NCBI GenBank assembly: GCA_002292015.1
Contig: DBBD01000014.1
Location: 1 to 28,258 of the forward strand
Source of the DNA: Firmicutes bacterium UBA993
GTDB lineage: Bacteria; Bacillota; Dethiobacteria; DTU022
DNA: 28,258 bases
Reading direction: 5' to 3'
Part shown: one piece after another, positions 16,818 through 24,080 of the stretch
Position numbering within the stretch: the first letter of the stretch is position 1
Layout: each line of letters starts with the position of its first letter
Position numbers and translations under genes: made by a program
Notes under the pieces: generated by a model
Told to the model about the DNA's origin: nothing
What the model saw: only the letters and a program-made list of their open reading frames with translations
The model's database searches: none

Positions 16818-16826
16818 GCCTCCCGA
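16803..16826 (+). terminator. Perfect 9-bp hairpin over the P-II-like stop codon
   Basis: TCGGGAGGC (16803-16811) and GCCTCCCGA (16818-16826) form a perfect stem. The six-base loop ACTTGA contains the TGA stop. No U-run follows on either strand, so it may be a 3'-end stabilising or rho-assisted structure between convergent genes rather than a classical terminator. Confidence 0.45.
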
Positions 16827-16851
16827 TCAGTCAGCGTTCCATGCAAACTAT

Positions 16852-17010
16852 TTACTGCTTTGTAAACTCTTCTTTACCGACACCGCACACGGGACAAACC
16901 CAGTCATCCGGAAGATCCTCAAATGCAGTGCCCGGAGCAACTCCGCCATCACTGTCACCTTCCGCCGGGTCATAAACATAACCACAGACCTGACATTCCC
17001 ATTTATCCAC
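16852..17010 (-). CDS. Rubredoxin
   Basis: A small 52-residue iron protein for one-electron transfer in anaerobic metabolism or oxygen/peroxide detoxification. Both iron-binding knuckles are complete: CQVCGYVYDPAEGD at residues 6-19 and CPVCGVGK at 39-46, giving four cysteine ligands. The conserved aromatic and DLPDDWVCP segments are present. The GTG start at 17010 follows AAAGGAGG with good spacing. It is convergent with the P-II-like gene (34 bases between stops) and has its own promoter. Confidence 0.96.
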   Translation of the reverse strand: MDKWECQVCGYVYDPAEGDSDGGVAPGTAFEDLPDDWVCPVCGVGKEEFTKQ

Positions 17011-17075
17011 TGGTGTATCCTCCTTTCAAAGTTAAGTTATTGCGGTGGTCTGAAAATCTCTCGCTAATACCAAAG

Positions 17076-17084
17076 ATTATAACA
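17076..17084 (-). promoter_or_regulatory. Extended -10 promoter of rubredoxin
   Basis: TGTTATAAT on the minus strand combines a perfect -10 with the extended TG. No good -35 is visible. It lies 66 bases upstream of the GTG start. Confidence 0.5.
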
Positions 17085-17251
17085 TAGGAGCTTGCCTGAG
17101 GGGAATGCCGGGTTACCAGACCAATAATTACTTAAAATCCGGCAACCAAACTTTTTGAACCGGCAGGGAAAACATAAACTCTGCTGAAATAGAGATAACA
17201 GCCGGAACAACGATCACTGATTAAGTCGCAGCAATAGAAGGAGGTTGTTTG

Positions 17252-18787
17252 ATGCTGGCTAAAGTGTACTCCTGCGCTATTCTCGGTATTAAAGGTATCC
17301 CCCTGGAGATTGAAGTTGATATCGCCGATGGCTTGCCGGCTTTTGAGCTAATCGGCCTGCCCGATGCATCAGTCCGTGAAGCAAAAGAACGGGTAAGATC
17401 CGCCATACGCAATAGCGGCTATCATTTACCCTATTCCCGGATCACCGTAAACCTGGCCCCGGCAGATCTAAAAAAAGAAGGGTCAATCTTTGATCTGGCA
17501 ATCGCCATCGGGTTGCTGACTGCCACTAACCAGATCCCAAAAACGGAGAGCCTGGCAAATGCCGTATTTGTCGGCGAATTGTCTCTTGACGGCAGCCTGC
17601 GGGCAATTAACGGCACCCTGGCCATGGCGTTATCCCTGGCGGAGGAAGATAATTATCGACACAAGACCCTGTATCTACCCGCGGATAACGGCAATGAAGC
17701 TGCACTGGTAAGGAAGGTTGAAATAAAAGCAGTTACATCGTTGGATCAAATTGTTAATCACCTGCGTGGATCATCTGATATTCCGACGGTTAAACGGGCA
17801 GATTTTACTGCAGGCTTTACCGAAAATACTGAAAACGATTTCTCCGAGGTAAAAGGCCAGGAAGCAGCCAAACGCGCTTTGGAAATAGCAGCGGCAGGCT
17901 CGCATAATCTTCTGCTCTACGGTCCGCCCGGCAGTGGAAAAACGATGCTGGCCAGAAGGCTGCCCTCCATCCTACCTGCACCGACCTTAGACGAGATTCT
18001 TGAGCTTACACGAATACACAGTGTTGCCGGCCAGCTGGATAAAAACAGGCCCTTGCTTGCCCAGCGCCCTTTTCGCAGCCCCCACCACAGCGCCTCCACC
18101 GCCGGTATTATCGGTGGTGGTAAAAACCCACGTCCCGGTGAAGTCAGTCTTGCCCACCAGGGAGTGCTCTTTTTCGATGAACTGCCCGAATACAACCGTG
18201 AAGTTCTTGAAGCGTTGCGTCAACCGCTGGAAGATCGGATCGTAACTGTTACCCGGGTTGCTGCAACGGTTACTTACCCGGCCGATTTTATGTTTGTCGG
18301 TTCAATGAATCCCTGTCCATGCGGCAATTACGGTAACCCGCAGCAGGAATGCCGCTGTAGCCCGACCCAAATCTTCCGTTACCGGCAAAAACTATCCGGC
18401 CCCTTAATTGACAGGATTGATATCCAGGTTGAAGTTCCGGCAATTAAACTCGAGGAGTTGCAGCAGAAAGAAGGCTGTGAATCATCAGCGATTATTCGCA
18501 GTCGGGTCGAAAAATCCCGTGCTATCCAGCGTGAACGATATAGTAAAATCCGGGCTACCGCCAACGCCCAGTTGCGCTCAAGGCATTTTGAGAAGTATTG
18601 CCCCTTAAGCCTGGAAGCCCGTAAACTGCTGAACCATTCTTTTCAAAATCTAAAACTATCAATGCGGGCTCACGACCGGATTATCAAGGTAGCGCGCACC
18701 ATAGCAGACCTGGCCGAATCTGATCAGATCGAAACAGCTCATATCGCCGAGGCGGTTCAGTACCGGAGTCTTGACCGCCAGCTTTAA
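17252..18787 (+). CDS. comM: YifB/ComM-family Mg-chelatase-like AAA+ ATPase
   Basis: The family includes ComM, a hexameric helicase that promotes branch migration during transformation. The 511-residue product has an N-terminal Lon-like ChlI domain (about 1-170, with GLPAFELIGLPDASVREAKER). A Mg-chelatase AAA+ core follows, with Walker A GPPGSGKT (224-231), Walker B VLFFDELPE and SMNPCPCGNYG with a cysteine cluster; the C-terminal lid is last. ATG at 17252 lies seven bases after GAAGGAGG. A TTG one codon earlier is too close to that site. It is a lone gene on the plus strand between two minus-strand units. Its presence with dprA shows part of a transformation toolkit but does not prove competence. 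Confidence 0.93.
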   Translation: MLAKVYSCAILGIKGIPLEIEVDIADGLPAFELIGLPDASVREAKERVRSAIRNSGYHLPYSRITVNLAPADLKKEGSIFDLAIAIGLLTATNQIPKTESLANAVFVGELSLDGSLRAINGTLAMALSLAEEDNYRHKTLYLPADNGNEAALVRKVEIKAVTSLDQIVNHLRGSSDIPTVKRADFTAGFTENTENDFSEVKGQEAAKRALEIAAAGSHNLLLYGPPGSGKTMLARRLPSILPAPTLDEILELTRIHSVAGQLDKNRPLLAQRPFRSPHHSASTAGIIGGGKNPRPGEVSLAHQGVLFFDELPEYNREVLEALRQPLEDRIVTVTRVAATVTYPADFMFVGSMNPCPCGNYGNPQQECRCSPTQIFRYRQKLSGPLIDRIDIQVEVPAIKLEELQQKEGCESSAIIRSRVEKSRAIQRERYSKIRATANAQLRSRHFEKYCPLSLEARKLLNHSFQNLKLSMRAHDRIIKVARTIADLAESDQIETAHIAEAVQYRSLDRQL

Positions 18788-18812
18788 CCGGTTTAGACGG
18801 TTCGTTTTTTTT
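18786..18812 (+). terminator. Terminator of comM/yifB inside the end of the opposing gene
   Basis: AACCG, a seven-base loop and CGGTT are followed by CG and eight T residues. The hairpin starts at the comM stop codon, and the T-run is the coding sequence for the Lys-Lys end of the convergent LOG-like gene. The stem is short (5 bp). Confidence 0.55.
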
Positions 18813-19278
18813 CACCGACCAGGGCCAGGCCTTTTTCAAGCGCTTCGGCTGCTGTTTCAACAGGTAGCGGCACAGGGCTTAACCGGGCTGGAGGGTTTAG
18901 CTGCCAGCTATTTAAAGCGATTACCGGTTTCCCCATTTTTAACGCCAGGGCAATCTCAGAAAGCGTGCCGTATTCACCGCCAACAGCAATCATCAAGTCT
19001 GCCGTGCAGGCAATCACCGCGTTACGGGCTTCGCCAAGACCAGTCGCCACAGCATAAGATAAAAAGCGGTTGCCCTGACTATTTCGCTCCCCGGGTAAAA
19101 TACCGATTGAACATCCTCCCGCCTCTGCCGTGCCTTTTGCTGCTGCCTCCATTACACCGCTGCCGCCGCCACAGATTAGAACTGCTTTACGGCGGGCTAT
19201 TTCGGCTCCAACTTCATAAGCCAGTCTGTATTCTGCTTCACTGCACTGAGCACCACCTACTACAGAAACATAGACCAT
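18793..19278 (-). CDS. LOG-like Rossmann-fold protein (TIGR00725 type)
   Basis: A 161-residue protein of the lysine-decarboxylase-like/LOG nucleotide-binding superfamily. CGGGSGVMEAAAKG (about 36-49) matches the GGGxxGxM motif. AVGGEYGTLSEI (about 97-108) occupies the place of the PGGxGTxxE motif, with Gly-Glu-Tyr instead of the standard residues. Relatives include phosphoribohydrolases that release cytokinin-like bases, but the substrate of this subgroup is not known to me. ATG at 19278 lies 14 bases after yraN. It is the last gene of the long ylxM-to-here operon, and its stop is 5 bases from that of the convergent yifB. Confidence 0.85.
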   Translation of the reverse strand: MVYVSVVGGAQCSEAEYRLAYEVGAEIARRKAVLICGGGSGVMEAAAKGTAEAGGCSIGILPGERNSQGNRFLSYAVATGLGEARNAVIACTADLMIAVGGEYGTLSEIALALKMGKPVIALNSWQLNPPARLSPVPLPVETAAEALEKGLALVGEKKRTV

Positions 19279-19292
19279 CGTTGATCCTGCCC

Positions 19293-19664
19293 CTAACCGT
19301 TTAGAATACCCTTAATATGATTAATGTTGACCAAGCGGTGTGTTTCCCGATTAACCATCACCGCTATCAGATCGATACGACAGGGCGCGGTGGAAAGGCG
19401 GTGCGTCTGCAGGTAACTGTCAGCTAAACGTTTGAGGCGCCATGCCTTATCAGTCGTTATCGATTCCTCAGGACTGCCATAAGCAAAACTGGTGCGTGTC
19501 CTGACTTCTACCAGAACGGTTACCTGTTCATCGCGGGCTATTATGTCAATTTCGCCGAGAGGACAACGGTAATTGTTTTCGATGATTTCATATCCCTGCT
19601 GCTGTAGGTACTGACATGCTGCGTCTTCACCGATTTTGCCGATTAATTTACGTTCTAAGGTCAC
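19293..19664 (-). CDS. YraN/UPF0102 family nuclease-like protein
   Basis: A 123-residue protein of UPF0102, a family with an endonuclease-like fold. GKIGEDAACQYLQQQGYEII is the characteristic N-terminal helix-strand. GEIDIIARD and VLVEVRTRTS carry the Asp and Glu-x-Arg residues expected of a restriction-endonuclease-type active site. The GTG start at 19664 lies nine bases after GGAG and overlaps the end of rnhB by 17 bases. It is regularly found beside rnhB in bacteria. The cellular function is not settled. Confidence 0.92.
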   Translation of the reverse strand: MTLERKLIGKIGEDAACQYLQQQGYEIIENNYRCPLGEIDIIARDEQVTVLVEVRTRTSFAYGSPEESITTDKAWRLKRLADSYLQTHRLSTAPCRIDLIAVMVNRETHRLVNINHIKGILNG

Positions 19665-20442
19665 TCGATCCAGCTCCGTATTTCGGATAATCTTCTTTTA
19701 ATTTAAAGCTACGGCGATGTTCAGGAGATAGGCCGTGCTGCTTTATAGCCTTTCGGTGTTCAGCAGTACCATAACCCTTGTTACGGTTAAATCCATATAT
19801 AGGATATTTTTCATGGATCCGCTGCATCATTTTGTCCCTGGTAACTTTTGCTAAAACCGAAGCCCCGGCTATGCTCAATGAGCGGCTGTCGCCGCCAATG
19901 ATCGCTTTTTGACCGCAACAGCAATCAGGAAGACGAAAGCCGTCCACCAAAATATAGTCTGGTTCAATGTTCATTTTATTCAGAGCCCTGTGCATCGCCA
20001 GAAACGTTGCTGTATGTATATTTAACTGATCGATTTCAATGCTTGATGCACTGCCGATTCCGTAAGCTTTTGATCTGAATATAATTTCGTCGAAAAGAAT
20101 CTCTCGCCTTTTTGCCGAAAGCCGCTTCGAATCATCCAGATATTCGATCATTGTATCGGGATGAAAAACAACGGCTGCTGCTACAACCGGTCCGGCCAGT
20201 GGACCGCGACCGGCCTCATCTACTCCGGCTATATTGACATGCCCCTGATTCCAGATACTTTTTTCTTCAGCAAGCATTCCTTCCAGACGCTTCAGCTCAT
20301 TTTCTTCGGCTCTCCTGCGCCGGTGAAAGCTCTTTAACAGTTCCTGCACGCCCCGCCGCCGATCCACCGCCAGAGACTCAAATTCTTCAGTGGCAAGTAC
20401 GGTCTTCTGTGCCAGGTATGTTGCTATGTCGCTGATCTTCAA
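19648..20442 (-). CDS. rnhB: Ribonuclease HII
   Basis: Removes RNA from RNA-DNA hybrids and single ribonucleotides from DNA. The first catalytic pair is in GVDEAGRGPLAGPV (Asp75, Glu76). Further acidic residues lie in DDSKRLS and in ILVDGFR. The SIAGASVLAKVTRD helix is also typical. The 264-residue protein has an N-terminal extension of about 65 mostly charged, helical residues, as in Bacillus RNase HII. The start is TTG at 20442 with only a weak ribosome site; the next in-frame ATG would remove part of the extension. It lies 30 bases downstream of ylqF, as in Bacillus. Confidence 0.94.
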   Translation of the reverse strand: MKISDIATYLAQKTVLATEEFESLAVDRRRGVQELLKSFHRRRRAEENELKRLEGMLAEEKSIWNQGHVNIAGVDEAGRGPLAGPVVAAAVVFHPDTMIEYLDDSKRLSAKRREILFDEIIFRSKAYGIGSASSIEIDQLNIHTATFLAMHRALNKMNIEPDYILVDGFRLPDCCCGQKAIIGGDSRSLSIAGASVLAKVTRDKMMQRIHEKYPIYGFNRNKGYGTAEHRKAIKQHGLSPEHRRSFKLKEDYPKYGAGSSDLRT

Positions 20443-20472
20443 TGTATCAAACTTCAGCCTATAAGACCCCTT

Positions 20473-21321
20473 TTATACTTTCGAATATCCTGCAGGCGGT
20501 ATCTCAAGGGTCACCCGGCCAAGCTGACCGGCCTGAAAGTCACGTAACAGGAGTGAAGCAGTTCGGTTACTGTCAATTTTTCCCTCAAGCCGTAAACAAC
20601 CCTGGGTGACGGCAATCTGCTCGAACATCGCTTCCGCTGGACCAGCGGTTGTCAGCTGATAGCGGCTGGTTAACAGCCCGGCCAGCTTATTGTCAAGATA
20701 AAAATCAATCAATTTAAGAGCGATCGCCTGCAGATCGATACGGCTCGGTGGAATTGCCCCAACAACGGCTAACGACCACGCGCTGCTTTCATCTATTTTC
20801 GGCCAAAGAACTCCGGGCGTATCGAGCAGCTCCAGATCGTGATTAATCCTGATCCACTGCTTCCCCCTGGTAACTCCCGGTTGGTTCCCTGTCCTGGTCA
20901 CCGCTTTTCGGACAAAAAAATTGATCATCGTCGATTTACCAACATTCGGTATGCCAACAATGATCATACGCAACGGTCTCTTAATACGCGTCGGGCGCAA
21001 GCTATGCTCCTGCTTTTTCAAATAGCCCAGCAGCCGGCTTAAAAAGTTTTTCTGGAGCACGCTGAACGGCAAAGCCACGATTCCCTTTGTCCGGTAGTAG
21101 GCAAGCCAACTTTTTGTCAGTTGATGATCGGCCCTGTCTGCCTTGTGCAATAAGACAAGTCGCTTTTTCCCCTCAAGCAAACTGTTAAAAACCGGATTTC
21201 GGCTGCTCAGGGGAATCCGGGCATCGAGGAGCTCAATCGCCAGGTCTACGATTTTCAGATCCTGACGCAGATGGCTTACCGCCCTGGCCATGTTACCAGG
21301 GTACCACTGCCCCTCCTTCAA
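20473..21321 (-). CDS. ylqF: Ribosome biogenesis GTPase YlqF (RbgA)
   Basis: Circularly permuted GTPase needed for late 50S subunit assembly. QWYPGNMARA at the N-terminus is the family signature. The G motifs come in permuted order: LLHKADRAD (G4), then GIPNVGKST (G1), then LLDTPGVL (G3). G4 reads HKAD instead of the usual NKAD, a modest deviation. The C-terminal ANTAR-like helical domain is present. The 282-residue product starts with TTG at 21321; the GAGGTGG ribosome site lies in the last codons of lepB. The next in-frame ATG would delete the conserved QWYPG, so TTG is strongly favoured. Confidence 0.94.
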   Translation of the reverse strand: MKEGQWYPGNMARAVSHLRQDLKIVDLAIELLDARIPLSSRNPVFNSLLEGKKRLVLLHKADRADHQLTKSWLAYYRTKGIVALPFSVLQKNFLSRLLGYLKKQEHSLRPTRIKRPLRMIIVGIPNVGKSTMINFFVRKAVTRTGNQPGVTRGKQWIRINHDLELLDTPGVLWPKIDESSAWSLAVVGAIPPSRIDLQAIALKLIDFYLDNKLAGLLTSRYQLTTAGPAEAMFEQIAVTQGCLRLEGKIDSNRTASLLLRDFQAGQLGRVTLEIPPAGYSKV

Positions 21322-21324
21322 GGC

Positions 21325-21852
21325 TTAGTCCACCTCGCTAGTTATGACACGTGTATCCCAGAGCGGCCAGAAGACGAAAAAGGCGCGCCCTTTAAGATCT
21401 TCCCGAGATACAAAACCGACCCGCGGATCCCGACTGTCCATGCTGTTCGTACGATAATCGCCCATCAGGAACAGATAACCAGGAGGCACCTCCACCGGAC
21501 CAAAATCAGACATTTCCATATTCCCAGGCAAGTAAGGCTCTTCATAAAGTTGATTGTTAATATAAAGCTTACTGTTCTTTATCTCAACCCGACTGCCGCT
21601 AACCCCGATCACCCGCTTTATAAAGTCGCGACCAGGCTCAAACTTAAAAACTACAATATCTCCTAATTGTGGCTCATTAAACCGGTAAATGAACTTATTG
21701 ACCATTAGGCGCTCCGCCTCATGCAATGTTGGGTACATCGAGCGGCCTTCAACAACAAACACTTCAAAGAGGAACAGGCGGATCAGGAAGGCCAAGACTA
21801 TCGCAATCAGAATTGATCTCAACCAATCCACTATCTCCCGTAAATTGTTCAA
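21325..21852 (-). CDS. lepB: Type I signal peptidase
   Basis: Membrane-bound serine protease that removes signal peptides from exported proteins. One N-terminal membrane helix (about residues 11-33, SILIAIVLAFLIRLFLFEVF) is followed by the catalytic Ser38 in GRSMYPTL. The general base Lys79 is in RDFIKRVIG. The box E segment MGDYRTNSMDSRD is present. The 175-residue product is typical for Gram-positive bacteria. The start is TTG at 21852 with GGAG 11 bases upstream; the ATG nearer the site is out of frame and ends at once. It is inserted between rplS and ylqF, an order common in Clostridia. Confidence 0.95.
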   Translation of the reverse strand: MNNLREIVDWLRSILIAIVLAFLIRLFLFEVFVVEGRSMYPTLHEAERLMVNKFIYRFNEPQLGDIVVFKFEPGRDFIKRVIGVSGSRVEIKNSKLYINNQLYEEPYLPGNMEMSDFGPVEVPPGYLFLMGDYRTNSMDSRDPRVGFVSREDLKGRAFFVFWPLWDTRVITSEVD

Positions 21853-21869
21853 TTTAAGTTCATCTCCGA

Positions 21870-22214
21870 TTAATAACGGCGCTCCTTAATTCGGGCAGCT
21901 TTTCCGGTCCGCTCTCTTAAGTAATATAATTTTGCCCGCCGTACCCGACCACGTTTAACAACTTCAATTTTATTAATTGATGGCGAATGAACAGGAAATA
22001 TTCTTTCGACCCCGATACCAAAAGTAACCCGACGAACAGTAAAAGTTTCCCGCGCGCCGCTTCCCTGGCGACCGATAACCACGCCTTCGTAAACCTGGAC
22101 TCTTTCACGGGCACCTTCGACAACCTTTACATGAACCTTAACTGTATCTCCCGGGCCAAAATGCGGCAACCCCTCTTTCAGGCTCCGCTTTTCTACTTCT
22201 TTGATTAAATCCAT
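21870..22214 (-). CDS. rplS: 50S ribosomal protein L19
   Basis: A 114-residue ribosomal protein at the 30S-50S interface. GDTVKVHVKVVEGARERVQ, VYEGVVIGRQG and VKRGRVRRAKLYYLRERTGKAARI are hallmark segments. ATG at 22214 lies eight bases after GAAGGAGG. The frame is open for six more codons upstream, but those have no ribosome site. It follows trmD in the conserved order. Confidence 0.97.
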   Translation of the reverse strand: MDLIKEVEKRSLKEGLPHFGPGDTVKVHVKVVEGARERVQVYEGVVIGRQGSGARETFTVRRVTFGIGVERIFPVHSPSINKIEVVKRGRVRRAKLYYLRERTGKAARIKERRY

Positions 22215-22272
22215 CTGCTTTACCTCCTTCAACTACTGCGTAATTATAACACATTCAAATATATATACCGAT

Positions 22273-23010
22273 TCAATAGCCTTGCTTTTTTTGCGACTCC
22301 AGGAACGCCCTTTCTATTGATTTCAGATCTGCATTATCCAAAAGATCGGGCCTACGCTCACTGGTCCTGATCAAAGACTGCTTACGACGCCAGGCTTTAA
22401 TTTCACCGTGATTTCCAGACATTAAAACCGGAGGAACAGCCATATTTCTAAATAGAGGAGGCCGGGTATAATGAGGATGCTCCAGGAGAGATTCGGTAAA
22501 AGATTCGTTTTCCGAAGCCTCCTCCGCCAGAACGCCGGGCAACAAGCGAACCACCGCATCAACCAACACTGCAGCAGCAAGCTCGCCGCCAGTCAGAATG
22601 AAATCACCAATTGAGATTTCATCATCAACCAGGGCCAGGCGGACCCGTTCATCAACCCCCTCATAGCGTCCGCAAATTAAGACCAGGTGTTCCATAGAAG
22701 CCAGTTTTTTCGCAAGCTGCTGGTCAAGGGTCCGTCCCTGCGGAGTCATCAGAATCACACGCAATGATCGGGCCGGCGATTTTTCTTTCAAACTCTCAAC
22801 TGCGGAAAATAGCGGTTCAGGCTTTAAGATCATCCCGCACCCCCCACCATAAGGGGTGTCATCAACCTGGCGGTGCCGGTCAACTGTATAGTCCCGCAGA
22901 TCGACTAAATTGATTTCCACCAGATTCTGTTCGACGGCCCTATTAATCATGCTCTCCCGGAAAGGGCCGTCAAGAATACCGGGAAAGATTGTAATTATAT
23001 CGATCACCAT
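22273..23010 (-). CDS. trmD: tRNA (guanine-37-N1)-methyltransferase
   Basis: Methylates G37 next to the anticodon using S-adenosylmethionine, preventing +1 frameshifting. It is a SPOUT-family knotted enzyme of 245 residues. DDTPYGGGCGMILKPEP, LMTPQGRTLDQ, LICGRYEGVDERV and ISIGDFILTGGELAA are the cofactor-binding and knot motifs. The C-terminal YTRPPLFRN and WRRKQSLIRTSERRPDLL contact the tRNA. ATG at 23010 follows GAGGAG. It lies 15 bases after rimM. Confidence 0.97.
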   Translation of the reverse strand: MVIDIITIFPGILDGPFRESMINRAVEQNLVEINLVDLRDYTVDRHRQVDDTPYGGGCGMILKPEPLFSAVESLKEKSPARSLRVILMTPQGRTLDQQLAKKLASMEHLVLICGRYEGVDERVRLALVDDEISIGDFILTGGELAAAVLVDAVVRLLPGVLAEEASENESFTESLLEHPHYTRPPLFRNMAVPPVLMSGNHGEIKAWRRKQSLIRTSERRPDLLDNADLKSIERAFLESQKKQGY

Positions 23011-23025
23011 TGCCCAGTTACTCCT

Positions 23026-23565
23026 CTATAAATCGAGTAGACCTTCCGGCAGGTTGACAACAATTTTCCCGGCTACCTGATCAACTTGCCTGATAAATTT
23101 TCTGACTACAGGAATCATAAAACGCTTTCCTGCTTCCCTTTCTTTTTCAACGATCAGCAGATCGTGCCCCCCGGTTGAGAGAAGGTCAACAACCGTGCCA
23201 ATCCGCTGCCCGTCAAAATCGCAAACCAACAAACCGATCAGCTGATCGTGATAATAGCTGCCTTCCGGCAAGGTCACCCTCTGATCCAGGGGAATGGTCA
23301 AAAGGCTCTCCCGCAAAGTTGCTGCTTGTTCCCGGTTGTCAATACCTTTGAATTTAATCAACCAGAAACGACCATGTACTGATGCCGCTTCGATCCGCAT
23401 TTCTTCTTCTTGTCCAATACTTTTCTTTAAAACCACGCGATCCAGGGTGGTGATCCGCTCCGGGAAATCGGAACAAGGAAAAACTTTTACCAGGCCACCG
23501 ATACCATGTGGCGACAAAACTTTGCCAATTACGGCACTGCCTTCTTCACTGGACAATTTCAACAA
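23026..23565 (-). CDS. rimM: 16S rRNA maturation protein RimM
   Basis: Assists maturation of the 30S head together with ribosomal protein S19. The 179-residue protein has the N-terminal RimM barrel (IGKVLSPHGIGGLVKVFPCSDFPER) and a C-terminal PRC-barrel (YYHDQLIGLLVCDFDGQRIGTV; FMIPVVRKFI). Start choice is uncertain: TTG codons at 23565, 23562 and 23556 are all possible, and the N-terminus overlaps the end of the KH gene by up to 20 bases. No ATG precedes the conserved domain. The gene order KH-rimM-trmD is standard. Confidence 0.94.
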   Translation of the reverse strand: MLKLSSEEGSAVIGKVLSPHGIGGLVKVFPCSDFPERITTLDRVVLKKSIGQEEEMRIEAASVHGRFWLIKFKGIDNREQAATLRESLLTIPLDQRVTLPEGSYYHDQLIGLLVCDFDGQRIGTVVDLLSTGGHDLLIVEKEREAGKRFMIPVVRKFIRQVDQVAGKIVVNLPEGLLDL

Positions 23566-23776
23566 CGACTCGCTTATTCTCTTTTACCGCCGCAGCGCTG
23601 ACAACGGTTCTGATCGCCTTGGCGATCCTGCCCTGTTTGCCGATCACCTTGCCCATATCTTCGGACGCAACCCTAAGTTCAAGGACAATCATTCTCTCAC
23701 CGTCGACCTGGCTGACACTCACCTGATCCGGATAGTCAACCAGCGCTTTGGCAATGTGTTCCAAAAGCATTTTCAT
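23546..23776 (-). CDS. khpA: KH-domain RNA-binding protein (YlqC/KhpA)
   Basis: A 76-residue single KH-domain protein that binds RNA; in Gram-positive bacteria it partners with KhpB and is linked to cell division and small RNA binding. The KH GxxG loop is GKVIGKQGRIAKAIRTV (about residues 45-60). ATG at 23776 lies nine bases after GGAGG. A frame extension to 23785 would start directly on the ribosome site. It is encoded between rpsP and rimM, the usual place. Confidence 0.94.
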   Translation of the reverse strand: MKMLLEHIAKALVDYPDQVSVSQVDGERMIVLELRVASEDMGKVIGKQGRIAKAIRTVVSAAAVKENKRVVVEIVQ

Positions 23777-23801
23777 TAATACCAACCTCCGTGCGACGCG
23801 T

Positions 23802-24044
23802 TTAGTTCAAACCGGCTTTTTCAAGCAATACTTTCACAGTATCTGAAGGTTGTGCCCCTTTGGACTTCCATTGCCGGACCTTCTCAGCGTCGACCTTAAA
23901 AGTGGTCGGTTTGGTAGTGGGATTGTAATAGCCAATCTCTTCAATAAACCGGCCATCCCGCGGATAACGGGAATCTGCCACCACAATGCGGTAAAAAGGT
24001 TTCTTTTTTGCCCCCATCCGCTTCAACCTGATTCGTACAGCCAT
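23802..24044 (-). CDS. rpsP: 30S ribosomal protein S16
   Basis: An 80-residue ribosomal protein required for 30S assembly. The N-terminal VRIRLKRMGAKKKPFYRIVV, ADSRYPRDGRFIEEIGYYNP and the C-terminal VLLEKAGL segment are diagnostic. ATG at 24044 follows ACGGAGGTG. It lies 36 bases downstream of ffh. Confidence 0.97.
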   Translation of the reverse strand: MAVRIRLKRMGAKKKPFYRIVVADSRYPRDGRFIEEIGYYNPTTKPTTFKVDAEKVRQWKSKGAQPSDTVKVLLEKAGLN

Positions 24045-24080
24045 TGTTTCACCTCCGTTACATAATTTTCTACGTTAAAC

